A stretch of 64,000 nucleotides of DNA from Porcincola sp945869225. GTDB taxonomy: Bacteria; Bacillota; Clostridia; Lachnospirales; Lachnospiraceae. The notes under the pieces were generated by a model. The model saw only the letters and a list, made by a program, of their open reading frames with translations. It did no database searches and had not been told where the DNA came from. Location: assembly GCF_052118625.1 (NCBI RefSeq), contig NZ_JBQKGW010000001.1:186001-250000 (forward strand), written 5' to 3'. A program made the position numbers and the translations under genes. Positions 1 through 8,908 of the stretch are shown piece by piece. Within the stretch, counting starts at the first letter, position 1, and every line of letters begins with the position of its first letter.

Positions 1-769
1 AGAACACGCCCTTTGCCTGCTCTCCCGGAATATTCATGAACATCGGAAGACCGGCTCCTGATCCGATGTAGACAGCATCAAAGCCCTCCTTTGTCAGAAG
101 ATCCTCGATCGTGACCGAGCGGCCGATGATGACATTCGTCTCCAGCTTCACGCCAAGACACTGTACATTCTCGACCTCCTTGGCGACAACCCTGTCCTTT
201 GGAAGACGGAATTCAGGAATTCCGTAGACCAGGACCCCGCCTGCACGGTGAAGCGCTTCGAAGATGGTGACATCGTAGCCCTGCTTTGCGAGATCTCCGG
301 CACAGGTCAGACCCGAGGGACCTGAACCGATGACGGCCACCTTGTGTCCCGTGCGCCCTCTGTAGCACTGCATATGTTTGTCGTGCGCCTTCGCCCAGTC
401 TGCGACGAAGCGCTCCAGCTTGCCGATCGAGACCGCATCTCCCTTGATGCCGCGGATGCACTTTCCCTCGCACTGTGTCTCCTGCGGGCAGACACGGCCG
501 CAGACGGCAGGGAGCGAGGACGAGCGTGAGATGATATTGTAGGCTTCCTCGAATTGTCTCTCCTTCAGTGCTGCGATAAAGCCCGGGATGTCAATGCTGA
601 CCGGGCAGCCGGCGACACACTTCGGATTTTTGCAGTGAAGGCATCTTTCGGCTTCTGCAACCGCCTCATCCTCATCGTACCCGAGGCAGACTTCCTCAAA
701 ATTAGCTGCACGGACCTTCGGATCCTGCTCTCTGACCGGAACTCTCTTCAATCCTCTGATCTCAGCCAT
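1..769 (-). CDS. nfnB: NADPH/ferredoxin transhydrogenase large subunit NfnB (GltA-like), partial
   Basis: The gene reads leftward and runs off the window, so about 256 N-terminal residues are visible. It belongs to the glutamate synthase small-subunit family. The N-terminal region has two cysteine-rich iron-sulfur motifs (RCLHCKNPKCVAGCP and CGRVCPQETQCEGKC), then a Rossmann dinucleotide motif (VIGSGPSGLTCAGDL). The start ATG shares one base with the stop of the upstream ferredoxin-reductase-like gene, so the two are translationally coupled. That pairing, with no glutamate synthase large subunit beside it, favours the electron-bifurcating NADH-dependent ferredoxin:NADP+ oxidoreductase NfnAB over glutamate synthase. 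Databases often label it gltA or sulfide dehydrogenase subunit. The Nfn assignment is inference from family and context. Confidence 0.85.
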   Translation of the reverse strand, partial: MAEIRGLKRVPVREQDPKVRAANFEEVCLGYDEDEAVAEAERCLHCKNPKCVAGCPVSIDIPGFIAALKERQFEEAYNIISRSSSLPAVCGRVCPQETQCEGKCIRGIKGDAVSIGKLERFVADWAKAHDKHMQCYRGRTGHKVAVIGSGPSGLTCAGDLAKQGYDVTIFEALHRAGGVLVYGIPEFRLPKDRVVAKEVENVQCLGVKLETNVIIGRSVTIEDLLTKEGFDAVYIGSGAGLPMFMNIPGEQAKGVF

Positions 770-1653
770 TACTTGTCACCTCCGCACTGTCCGCAGCCGC
801 CACTGTGAGTTTTCCCTTCCTTCCAGGCCAGAAATGCTTCTCCCTCCTGGGTCCTGTATAGCGTCTGTCTCTTCATGGCCAGGTCAAAATCAACCTTGTG
901 GCCGTCAAACTCCGGCCCGTCGACACAGGCAAACTTCACTTCCCCGTCGACCATCAGACGGCAGGCCCCGCACATACCGGTTCCATCCACCATGATCGGG
1001 TTCATCGATACGATCGTCGGAATCTGGTACTTCTTCGTGGTCAGGCAGGTGAACTTCATCATGATCATCGGTCCGATGCAGACACAGTAATCGTAGGAAT
1101 GGCCCTCTGCGATCAGATCCTCCAGGCACTTTGTCACCATCCCGCACCGCCCGTAGGAGCCGTCATCGGTTGTGATAAAGACGTTCGCCACCTCCCTCAT
1201 CCGGTCTTCCAGAATGACAAGGTCCTTTGTCTTCGCGCCGATGATCGCATCGCTCTGCACGCCGTGCTCATGGAGCCACTTGGCCTGCGGATAGATGGGC
1301 GCAGTCCCGACCCCGCCTCCGATAAAGACAAACTTATGCTTTTTCAGCTCCTCATCCGACATTCTTGTCAGCTCGGAAGGCTGGCCGAGCGGCCCGACAA
1401 AATCTGTGATTCTGTCGCCTGCGTGAAGCTGTGAAAGCTTCGAAGTACTGACCCCGATCGGCTGATAGACGAGTTCAATGGTCCCCTTTTCTCTGTCATA
1501 ATCGGTGATGGTCAGCGGAATCCGTTCGCCTTCCTCCCCGACCTTCACAATCACAAACTGCCCCGGCAGACACCGCTGTGCCACGCGCGGTGCTTCGACA
1601 AGCATCTCATAATTCGGGCCGGCAAGGTTCCCTGCCTTCAGAATCTTGTACAT
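769..1653 (-). CDS. nfnA: NfnA, ferredoxin-NADP reductase-type small subunit (FAD, [2Fe-2S])
   Basis: A 294-residue protein of the dihydroorotate dehydrogenase electron-transfer (PyrK)/sulfide dehydrogenase family. It has an N-terminal FAD-binding barrel (IPLTI near residue 45), an NAD(P)-binding motif (FIGGGVGTAPIYP near 110) and a C-terminal [2Fe-2S] cysteine set (CGACRLMVDGEVKFAC near 230). In Nfn this subunit carries the FAD and [2Fe-2S] cluster that handle NADH and ferredoxin. The tail ends in an extra GGCGQCGG cysteine motif. It is first in a two-gene operon with nfnB, and a promoter lies about 70 bases upstream. It could instead be annotated as sulfide/dihydroorotate dehydrogenase-like. 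Confidence 0.87.
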   Translation of the reverse strand: MYKILKAGNLAGPNYEMLVEAPRVAQRCLPGQFVIVKVGEEGERIPLTITDYDREKGTIELVYQPIGVSTSKLSQLHAGDRITDFVGPLGQPSELTRMSDEELKKHKFVFIGGGVGTAPIYPQAKWLHEHGVQSDAIIGAKTKDLVILEDRMREVANVFITTDDGSYGRCGMVTKCLEDLIAEGHSYDYCVCIGPMIMMKFTCLTTKKYQIPTIVSMNPIMVDGTGMCGACRLMVDGEVKFACVDGPEFDGHKVDFDLAMKRQTLYRTQEGEAFLAWKEGKTHSGGCGQCGGDK

Positions 1654-1726
1654 GACCTTCCCTCCATCCTGCTGTAATCATAAATGAGTGGCAAAAGGTA
1701 TTGTTGACACTCATGTCATTATGTTC

Positions 1727-1755
1727 AGTATATAGCCAAAAAACACTTCCATCAA
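1727..1755 (-). promoter_or_regulatory. sigma-A type promoter for nfnAB
   Basis: On the minus strand TTGATG (1755-1750), 17 bases, then TATACT (1732-1727). Predicted transcription starts near 1720, about 65 bases before nfnA. The surrounding gap (1654-1838) is AT-rich and holds no gene. Confidence 0.6.
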
Positions 1756-1838
1756 GTACAGATGTGGAATAATTTGTGTATATTAAACGAATATTTAAAT
1801 CATTTCAGGCTTCTGATGGCAATATTGACAAATATTTC

Positions 1839-4800
1839 TCAATGTGTTTCCAGATAATTCTCAAACTGTTCCTCTGACATCAGAACCTTCCTGGGTTTCG
1901 TCCCCTCATCCGGGCCGACTACCTCAGCATCCGAGAGCTGGTCCATGATTCTTGCCGCACGGTTGAAGCCAATCTTCAGCCACCTCTGCAGCATACCGAT
2001 GGACGCCTTGTCCTTCGAGATGATAAATCTTCCCGCCTCGGCGAAAAGCTCATCCACATCTCCTCCGCCTCCCGGCTCCGCGCTGACAGCTGCCTTCTGA
2101 ACTTCCTCCATCCGCTCTTTGATCTGATCGGGATTTCCGTCCACCTTAATGGCGTCGACGACTTCCTGAATCTCCTCATCTGAAACATAAGCGCCCTGAA
2201 TCCGGACGGGATTCTTATAATTCTGAGGTGAGAAGAGCATGTCTCCGTTTCCAAGCAGGCGCTCTGCACCGCCGCGGTCCAGAATGGTCCTCGAGTCGGT
2301 TCCTGACGAGACCGCGAACGCAATCCTTGACGGTATATTGGCCTTGATGAGTCCCGTGATGACATCGACAGAAGGCCGCTGCGTTGCGATGACCAGGTGG
2401 ATCCCGCAGGCACGTGCCAGCTGTGCCAGACGGCAGATCGCGTCCTCAACTTCATTTCCGGAGACCATCATCAGATCGGCCAGCTCATCGACGATGATGA
2501 CAATCTGCGGAAGCTTCTTCGGCGCACCGGCGGTGCCGGCCTTCTGGAGCGCCTCTGCCTTTGCGTTATAGCCGGCCAGGTTCCGGACACCGACCTCAGC
2601 GAACATCTGATAGCGCTTCGTCATCTCTGACACGGCCCAGTTGAGTGCGCCGGCCGCCTTCTTCGGATCGGTGACGACCGGGATGAACAGATACGGAATG
2701 CCATTGTACACAGAAAGCTCAACGACCTTCGGGTCAATCATAATCAGCTTGACGTCAGACGGATCTGACTTGTACAGAATCGACATGATCATTGTGTTGA
2801 TGAAGACAGACTTTCCGGATCCGGTTGCCCCGGCAATCAGAAGGTGCGGCATCTTCGCAATGTCAGACACGACAATTTTCCCGGCAATGTCCTTTCCGAC
2901 CACGTACGTCAGCCTGCCCTTGGCCTTCCGGAATTCTTCCGAATCGATCAGCTCCCTCAGGTAAACCATGGAAGGCGTCTTGTTCGGCACTTCGATCCCG
3001 ACTGCCGCCTTGCCCGGAATCGGGGCCTCGATCCGGATATCCGTAACCGCCAGATTCATCTTGATATCATCCGCCAGGTTCGTAATCTTCGAAACCTTCG
3101 TTCCCATCTCAGGCTGAAGCTCATACCTGGTGACCGACGGTCCGCAGGATACGTTGGTCACCTTGGCATGCACTCCGAATGTCGCAAGAATCTGCTGAAG
3201 CTTCGACGCTGTCTCTCTCAGATCCGCATCTGTCAGGCTGTCCGCACTGCGCTTCGGTCTCTCGAGAAGCTCCACCGGCGGAAATACATATGGCTGTACT
3301 TCCTCCTCCTTTGACTCGATTTCTTTCGCGACATTGTCGGCAGCCTGCTCAGCCTCCAGCGCAGATACTTTCTTTGAGGCCTGCGCCCCCGCCTGCTGGG
3401 CTGCCTTCCTTCTGATATTGGACGCTCCGGCCTCCTCAATTTCCTTTTTTGTCACAACCGCTCCGGGTTCTGCCTGGCCTTGTTCCTCATCCGGCAGCCT
3501 GCCGGAGCCGGCTGCTTCCTTACCGGATATGGAGGCCTGTGAAGCGCTGCGGCTGTCATGCTTCAGCGTTTCCTTCAGCATCTGGCTGCCTGCCCCATTG
3601 ACAGGCAGCGCTTCTTCCCCTCCCCTGTGTATCACAAGATCAGGTGAAAGAGCTCCGGCCCCAAGCTCCGGCTCCTGAGCCGCGAATGCCGGATCATCCG
3701 TTTCTCCGGCATCAGAAACCCCTTCCAGCTGATGCGCATCCGCCTTTCTGCTTCTTTTGTACAATGCCCCCGACGAAACGGTCTTCGCCTTCAAGTCGTC
3801 CTTCTCAAATGAAGTAACCGGAGCATTCCGGCCATCCGGCACCTCCCCGCTGAGCTTGCTGAATACGGCAAAATCCTTTTTGCCTTTTTTTCCAGCATAT
3901 CTGACATCGCCGAAAAGATCCTGCTGCGTATCCTCCGCAGACGTTCTCTTCCTTTCCGCCCCGCGTCTGTCAAAGAAAGAGATGGACAAACCATCCGGAT
4001 CTTCACCGCTTCCTCCCGGTACTGCCTTCAGGGCGGACTGCTCTCCAAAACGCTTCTTTTCCTCCTCGCGCAGCCGTATGGCTTCTGCCCGCCTTTCAGC
4101 GCGTTCCTCCTGGCGTCTCGCGCGCTCAGCCTCTCTGCGGGCTGCGAGAATTTCCCGCCTCTCATCCAGCGTCTGCCTGCCCCAGTTTCCCGCGGAGACA
4201 AACAGCGTTTTCTGTGTGATCAGCGCGAGGAGAAGAATTGTGGCTGCAATCAGCACAATATAGGTCCCGGCCACACCGATCGTCGGACAAAACAGATTCT
4301 CGAGTGCGCCGCCGATCAGACCCCCGCCCTGGTGGTACTGCATTCCAACCTCATAGTATTCATTCAGACTGTGGCTTTCCCGCCAGCCGACAAGCATCAG
4401 CTCGAGAAGCCCGCAGACCGTTACAAACAGGCCCGCGGCAGAAGCTGTCTGTACGTATGCCCTTCTGCTGCCCCGGTTCGCCATGATATAAAGGGTCAGG
4501 AAGAACAGTAGAAACGGAAAGACGTAGGCGTTGGTTCCCATCAATCCGAAAAAGATGCCGCCAAGTGCATTTCCGATCTTTCCGCCGATCCCAAACAGGC
4601 TGATAAAGATCAGCACCGATACTGCGAGCAGGATCCAGCAGAAAATCTCGGTATTCATCGCCGGATTGGACTGCGGCATCGTTTTCCCCGTCTGACGAAC
4701 GGTTGTTTTCTTCGAAGCTGCCGCTTTTCCGGAGCCGGATGATTTTCCGGTCCGGGCAGCTGTACTCCTCTTTCCATTCAAAGAAGAGCGGGAACTCGTT

Positions 4801-4859
4801 CCCGCCCTTCCTGAAGCTGCACTCTGTTTTCTGCCTGCTGTCTTTCTGCGATCAGCCAT
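1839..4859 (-). CDS. ftsK: DNA translocase FtsK/SpoIIIE
   Basis: A 1006-residue hexameric DNA pump that clears chromosomal DNA from the division septum or moves it into the forespore. A basic Ser/Lys/Ala-rich cytoplasmic head (1-65) is followed by about four membrane segments (70-245). A long, charged, low-complexity linker (about 250-540) follows. The motor has Walker A GATGSGKSVF near 675 and Walker B VIIVDELADL near 795. The C-terminal winged-helix gamma domain (about 930-1000) normally reads the oriented chromosomal guide sequences. The start has GGAGG eight bases upstream. The linker is longer than in B. subtilis SpoIIIE (about 790 aa in total). uppP lies 32 bases upstream, so it is probably the last gene of the cnnM-yebC operon. 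Whether it acts as FtsK or SpoIIIE cannot be told from sequence. Confidence 0.95.
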   Translation of the reverse strand: MADRRKTAGRKQSAASGRAGTSSRSSLNGKRSTAARTGKSSGSGKAAASKKTTVRQTGKTMPQSNPAMNTEIFCWILLAVSVLIFISLFGIGGKIGNALGGIFFGLMGTNAYVFPFLLFFLTLYIMANRGSRRAYVQTASAAGLFVTVCGLLELMLVGWRESHSLNEYYEVGMQYHQGGGLIGGALENLFCPTIGVAGTYIVLIAATILLLALITQKTLFVSAGNWGRQTLDERREILAARREAERARRQEERAERRAEAIRLREEEKKRFGEQSALKAVPGGSGEDPDGLSISFFDRRGAERKRTSAEDTQQDLFGDVRYAGKKGKKDFAVFSKLSGEVPDGRNAPVTSFEKDDLKAKTVSSGALYKRSRKADAHQLEGVSDAGETDDPAFAAQEPELGAGALSPDLVIHRGGEEALPVNGAGSQMLKETLKHDSRSASQASISGKEAAGSGRLPDEEQGQAEPGAVVTKKEIEEAGASNIRRKAAQQAGAQASKKVSALEAEQAADNVAKEIESKEEEVQPYVFPPVELLERPKRSADSLTDADLRETASKLQQILATFGVHAKVTNVSCGPSVTRYELQPEMGTKVSKITNLADDIKMNLAVTDIRIEAPIPGKAAVGIEVPNKTPSMVYLRELIDSEEFRKAKGRLTYVVGKDIAGKIVVSDIAKMPHLLIAGATGSGKSVFINTMIMSILYKSDPSDVKLIMIDPKVVELSVYNGIPYLFIPVVTDPKKAAGALNWAVSEMTKRYQMFAEVGVRNLAGYNAKAEALQKAGTAGAPKKLPQIVIIVDELADLMMVSGNEVEDAICRLAQLARACGIHLVIATQRPSVDVITGLIKANIPSRIAFAVSSGTDSRTILDRGGAERLLGNGDMLFSPQNYKNPVRIQGAYVSDEEIQEVVDAIKVDGNPDQIKERMEEVQKAAVSAEPGGGGDVDELFAEAGRFIISKDKASIGMLQRWLKIGFNRAARIMDQLSDAEVVGPDEGTKPRKVLMSEEQFENYLETH

Positions 4860-4891
4860 TCAGAAGACCCTCCTGTGCCTGCTGAGACAGT

Positions 4892-5764
4892 TTACATGAA
4901 CACAAACTGTCCGATGATCGAGAGAACCCCGATCGCAAAGCAATAATACGAAAAATATCTCAGTTTCCTGTTCTGGACAATCCGCAGCATGAATCGAATC
5001 GCCAGATAACCGACAACCGCTGCCGCAATCATCCCTGCCGCATAAGTTCCGACCAGCCTGCCGGTAACCGCTTCCGAGGAGATATCAGAAAGTTCCAGCA
5101 CGGCAGCGCCAATAATCGCTGGTATTGACAGGATGAACGAATAATTCACAGCAAACTTGCGGTCAAGCCCGCAGAACGTTGCAGCCGCAATCGTGCTGCC
5201 GGAACGCGAAAGCCCCGGGAGTGTCGCAAACCCTTGGGCGATTCCGATCAGAACACCTTCCCCATAGGATACATCCTTCGGAATCTTCCAGCAGTCTGTC
5301 TTTCTGTCAGAAAACAGAAGCAGCACACCTGTGATAAGAAGGCAGATTCCCGGAACGATCAGGGTTCCAGAAGCATCCTTGATCAGTTTGCTGCCAAGAT
5401 ATCCCATGATGCCTGTCGGAATTGTTGAGACAATGATCAGCACCACGAACTTTCTGTAGTTGGTACGGACGATTTTGCGGTAACGCGGCTGCTTTCTTCC
5501 AGACGAAAACAGCATGGCCAGATTGGCAAACAGATCGCCCACCATCCTGAAGAACTCTACAATCAATTTGAGAATGTCCTTCCAGTAGACAACCAGAACC
5601 ACAAGAAGCGTTCCGACATGGAGCATGACGTCAAACAGCACGCTGCTGCCGGTCTCAATGTGGAAAATATTCTGAAAAATCGCAAGGTGCCCGGAACTGG
5701 AGACCGGCAGAAACTCAGTGAGTCCCTGCACGATTCCGAGAAAAACAGCCTGAAGAACTGACAT
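4892..5764 (-). CDS. uppP: undecaprenyl-diphosphatase UppP (BacA)
   Basis: A 290-residue, multi-span membrane enzyme that dephosphorylates undecaprenyl diphosphate to recycle the lipid carrier for peptidoglycan. It also confers bacitracin tolerance. Both family signatures are present: EFLPVSSSGHLAI near residues 17-29 and LPGLSRSGSTIAAA near 180-195, which together form the active site. The length is typical for the family. AAAGGA lies before the ATG. It sits between the CFI-box gene and ftsK in the same direction. Confidence 0.96.
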   Translation of the reverse strand: MSVLQAVFLGIVQGLTEFLPVSSSGHLAIFQNIFHIETGSSVLFDVMLHVGTLLVVLVVYWKDILKLIVEFFRMVGDLFANLAMLFSSGRKQPRYRKIVRTNYRKFVVLIIVSTIPTGIMGYLGSKLIKDASGTLIVPGICLLITGVLLLFSDRKTDCWKIPKDVSYGEGVLIGIAQGFATLPGLSRSGSTIAAATFCGLDRKFAVNYSFILSIPAIIGAAVLELSDISSEAVTGRLVGTYAAGMIAAAVVGYLAIRFMLRIVQNRKLRYFSYYCFAIGVLSIIGQFVFM

Positions 5765-5848
5765 GTGATCGATTCCTTTCCCGACTCATTGACAGGTTTC
5801 GGATCAGCCTGAAGCCAGGACAGCCTTCTTCTGTGAAGGCGTCCCTTC

Positions 5849-6649
5849 TCAGGCGATTTTAGAGGACGGGCAGGTCCGGACCGGTTCTGCCAGGAAATAC
5901 CGGTTCTTCAGATCCAGCACCATCTGTGTGTAGAGCGCTCTGCACTCCTCGTTTTTCCCGCTCTCGATCAGGCGGATGCACGGCTGGATGTAAGTATCCC
6001 AGATCCCGTCGTAGATACGGTCCGCATCCTGAAGCCGGTCGATGTGCTTGACAATGGACGGCGCTACATCATAGTACATCTCAATGAGTTTCTCCCCATC
6101 CGGAAGGAAAGCCATGTACTGATCCCTGTAGGTTCTCAGGAGGGTCAGTTCATAGCAGTCATCCGGACGGTTCAGCCGCCTGCAGCAGGCTGTCGTGATA
6201 AAACAGAATTTTTTATGGAAGCCTTTTTCAATCACGTCATATTCTGCCGGTGTCAGGTTCGACTTCGGGAACGCCCGCTTCCAGGCCTTTGAAACATGAT
6301 CGACAAGTGGCTTTGAGGACGATCCCTGATATTTCAAAAGTGCCGGAAAAACATACCCGGCCATGGCAAGACTGAGATTGATGTTCAGACGCTCTTTCTC
6401 TCTCCTTGGCGCCGCCTCAAGCATCTGCGAAGCAGATGTCACCAGCTCCTGCGCCATGTTCTCCAGCATCGTATCCTTCTCCACAACAGCCGCATACAGG
6501 TTCTCGATTGCGTCCATCGCCGGAATCAGGCTCATGTAATAGTCCTTGAACTGTTCGGCGTACAGCTTACGCGAAAATGCATTCAGAAGCGCATCGTGCG
6601 TTTTCAGTGCATCCCGCATGCCCGCCATACCGGTTTCATAGTCATTCAT
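5849..6649 (-). CDS. uncharacterised CFI-box-like protein
   Basis: A mostly helical, soluble-looking protein of 266 residues with no signal peptide or membrane segment. Its landmark is a C-terminal block beginning CFITTACCRRL near 155. It continues with a conserved-looking pattern of charged and aromatic residues (DDCYELTLLRTYRDQYM, then MYYDVAPSIV). This resembles the CFI-box C-terminal domain found on many gut Firmicute proteins of unknown role. I start it at the ATG with GGAGG seven bases upstream; another ATG lies six bases earlier. It is in the yebC-uppP run of genes. Function unknown. Confidence 0.75.
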   Translation of the reverse strand: MNDYETGMAGMRDALKTHDALLNAFSRKLYAEQFKDYYMSLIPAMDAIENLYAAVVEKDTMLENMAQELVTSASQMLEAAPRREKERLNINLSLAMAGYVFPALLKYQGSSSKPLVDHVSKAWKRAFPKSNLTPAEYDVIEKGFHKKFCFITTACCRRLNRPDDCYELTLLRTYRDQYMAFLPDGEKLIEMYYDVAPSIVKHIDRLQDADRIYDGIWDTYIQPCIRLIESGKNEECRALYTQMVLDLKNRYFLAEPVRTCPSSKIA

Positions 6650-6714
6650 GAACATGCCTCCTGCCGCCTGTCCGGCGGCCTTGTTTCCTCAGAAGATCAG
6701 CCTCCGGGTTATCC

Positions 6715-7458
6715 TCACTCTGCGCTGTCGTTCTCTTCCAGGTTGGAATAGACAGCCTGCACATCATCATTCTCATCGAGGGTGTCCAGCAGACGGGTAA
6801 GCTGTTTGCTGGCTTCCTCACTGTCGACGCTGACATAGTTCTGCGGGATCATCGTGACATCAGCGGATGCCATCGGGATGCCGGCTTCCTCCAGCTTCTG
6901 ACGCACTTCTGAGAATGAATTCGGATCGGTCAGAATCTCATAGGAATCTTCCTCCTCGTTGATGTCCTCCGCCCCGGCGTCCAGCGCTGCCATCATCAGG
7001 TCATCGGAGCTGAGGCTGCACTCCTCCTTATCAACAATAATCTGACCCTTTTTATCGAACATAAAGGAAACACAGCCCGGTGTCCCGACATTGCCGCCGT
7101 TCTTTGAGAATGCCGCCCGAACATCCGCTGCAGTCCTGTTCCGATTGTCGGTCAGGCAGTCCACAACAATCGCGACGCCGTTCGGGCCATAGCCCTCGTA
7201 GGTCACTTCCTCGTAGTTGACAGAGTCAGCGTCTCCGGCAGCCTTCTTGATGCCGCGGGCGATTGTCTCGTTCGGCATGTTGGCTGCCTTCGCCTTTGCA
7301 ACCACATCGCGAAGCTTGGAGTTGTTGTTCGGGTCCGGTCCGCCCTCTTTGACGGCGATGGCAATCTCACGGCCGATGATTGTAAAAATCTTTCCCTTGG
7401 CGGCATCGTTGCGTTCCTTTTTGTGCTTAATGTTCGCAAACTTTGAATGTCCTGACAT
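6715..7458 (-). CDS. yebC: YebC/PmpR family protein
   Basis: 247 residues beginning with the family hallmark MSGHSKFANIKHKK and keeping the acidic C-terminal half. YebC/TACO1 proteins were long annotated as transcription regulators, and more recent work ties them to translation of difficult (proline-rich) stretches. The length is typical. It follows cnnM by 19 bases in the same direction, so it is almost certainly cotranscribed with it. Confidence 0.95.
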   Translation of the reverse strand: MSGHSKFANIKHKKERNDAAKGKIFTIIGREIAIAVKEGGPDPNNNSKLRDVVAKAKAANMPNETIARGIKKAAGDADSVNYEEVTYEGYGPNGVAIVVDCLTDNRNRTAADVRAAFSKNGGNVGTPGCVSFMFDKKGQIIVDKEECSLSSDDLMMAALDAGAEDINEEEDSYEILTDPNSFSEVRQKLEEAGIPMASADVTMIPQNYVSVDSEEASKQLTRLLDTLDENDDVQAVYSNLEENDSAE

Positions 7459-7477
7459 AGAATCCTTCTCCTTTGAT

Positions 7478-8803
7478 TCAACCTTCTTCTTTCTGGTCTG
7501 ACTGCTGCTTTTCGGCCAAAGCCCACTGAATCGTATTCCCGTGCACCGCCCTCACTGTGAACAGAATGCCATTCTCCTCGTCTGCGACGCGCTTTCCTAC
7601 GTCATCGGGTCCCGGCACATGATCCAGTCTCGCGGTGAGGTACCCATTCAGGGTCTCATAGTCTTCATTCTCCTGGGCGCCCAGCGTCTTCGCGACATCG
7701 GAGAGAGGCGCCATGCCGCTGATCTTCCATCTTCCCTTCCCAATCGGGACAATCAGCCGCTCCACCCTGTCATACTCATCAAAGATATTCCCGACAATCT
7801 CCTCCAGAATATCCTCCATCGTCACAAGACCTGCCGTCTCCCCGTACTCATCGACGACGATCGCGATCTGCACCTGGCTTTTCTGCATGTCCGAGAACAG
7901 CTCATCAATTCTGCGTGTCTCCGGCACAAACTTCACCTGCCGCAGAAGTCCCGGGATATCCCGGATGCTTTTCTGATTATACTGTTCCTTCATATGGAAG
8001 GACATGGCATCCTTGATGTAGAGAGCTCCGGTAATGTTGTCGATGGAATCGTCGTATACCGGGAATCGGGAATTCGGTGATTTGACGATCAGACGGATTG
8101 CATCGTCCAGCGGGGTTTTTCCGCTCAGCGCAATGATCTTGCCCCGGATCGTCATGATGTCCTGAGCCTGTTTCTCATCCAGCTCGAAGATGTTCCGGAT
8201 CATCTCCGCTTCATCCTCGTCAACCGTTCCCTGCTGGTGACCCTCGTTGACCATGGAAATGATCTCGCTCTCGGTCACCTTCTCCCGGATCTGGGCCGGA
8301 TCGGATGCGGCCAGTTTTGCGAGAAAGGCAGCCACCCATCCAAACACAGTCGTGAACGGCAGTGCGGCGCCTGAAAGCACCCGCCACAGCGGATAAACCG
8401 CAAAAATATAGCCGAGTCTGTGCACCTTTCCGATGTATCCCGGCAGCGCCCTCCCGAAAACATAAGTCAGAAAGACGGCGCACAGAATAGAAAGCCAGAC
8501 CCCTGCCCCCTGGATGCTGTTAAATATCAGTGCTCCGCACACAGCTGTCAGGATCTGCCAGAAGGCGGAAGTTCCGATCATTTGCTCCGGCTTGTCCAGG
8601 ATCTTTGCAAGCTCGCTGCATATGGTCTTCTGTCTGTCTGAAAAATCCGTCCCGTCCTCGTCCTCTGAATCGTTTCCACTCCGCTCAAGATCCGTATCGG
8701 ACAATTCCGAGGCAGCCGCGCTGAACGCTGAACAGATAAAATCAGCCGCAGCCAGAAACACAAACATCAGTATTCCGGGGAAAGGCCCCAGGTCATCGCT
8801 CAT
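7478..8803 (-). CDS. CNNM/HlyC-CorC family membrane protein with CBS pair
   Basis: A 441-residue integral membrane protein of the hemolysin C/CNNM (magnesium/cobalt efflux) family. The N-terminal transmembrane domain covers residues 1-165, with an acidic cytoplasmic insert (GNDSEDEDGTDFSD near 45). A tandem CBS domain (about 205-335) includes RFPVYDDSIDNITGALYIKD and the segment VDEYGETAGLVTMEDILEEI. A C-terminal transporter-associated domain (about 350-430) follows. Family members are proposed Mg2+ exporters gated by nucleotide binding at the CBS pair; the substrate here is inferred. It is the first gene after a strong promoter at 8870-8898 and probably heads the operon down to ftsK. Confidence 0.88.
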   Translation of the reverse strand: MSDDLGPFPGILMFVFLAAADFICSAFSAAASELSDTDLERSGNDSEDEDGTDFSDRQKTICSELAKILDKPEQMIGTSAFWQILTAVCGALIFNSIQGAGVWLSILCAVFLTYVFGRALPGYIGKVHRLGYIFAVYPLWRVLSGAALPFTTVFGWVAAFLAKLAASDPAQIREKVTESEIISMVNEGHQQGTVDEDEAEMIRNIFELDEKQAQDIMTIRGKIIALSGKTPLDDAIRLIVKSPNSRFPVYDDSIDNITGALYIKDAMSFHMKEQYNQKSIRDIPGLLRQVKFVPETRRIDELFSDMQKSQVQIAIVVDEYGETAGLVTMEDILEEIVGNIFDEYDRVERLIVPIGKGRWKISGMAPLSDVAKTLGAQENEDYETLNGYLTARLDHVPGPDDVGKRVADEENGILFTVRAVHGNTIQWALAEKQQSDQKEEG

Positions 8804-8869
8804 TGAAAACTCCCTCTGATTTCCCGGCTGACGGTCGTATGGGTTCCGCCGCCAGCAGACGCAAGCTTA

Positions 8870-8898
8870 AATATAACAATAAAACCTATCACCGTCAA
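8870..8898 (-). promoter_or_regulatory. promoter for the cnnM-yebC-uppP-ftsK run
   Basis: Minus-strand TTGACG (8898-8893), 17 bases, TATATT (8875-8870). The predicted start near 8863 leaves about 60 bases of leader. It begins just past the alr stop codon. Confidence 0.65.
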
Positions 8899-8908
8899 GG
8901 CAGCGGGA

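Noticed and set aside
1704..1735. Plus-strand promoter with TTGACA at 1704-1709
   Set aside because: The spacing to any -10-like hexamer is wrong and no plus-strand gene follows.
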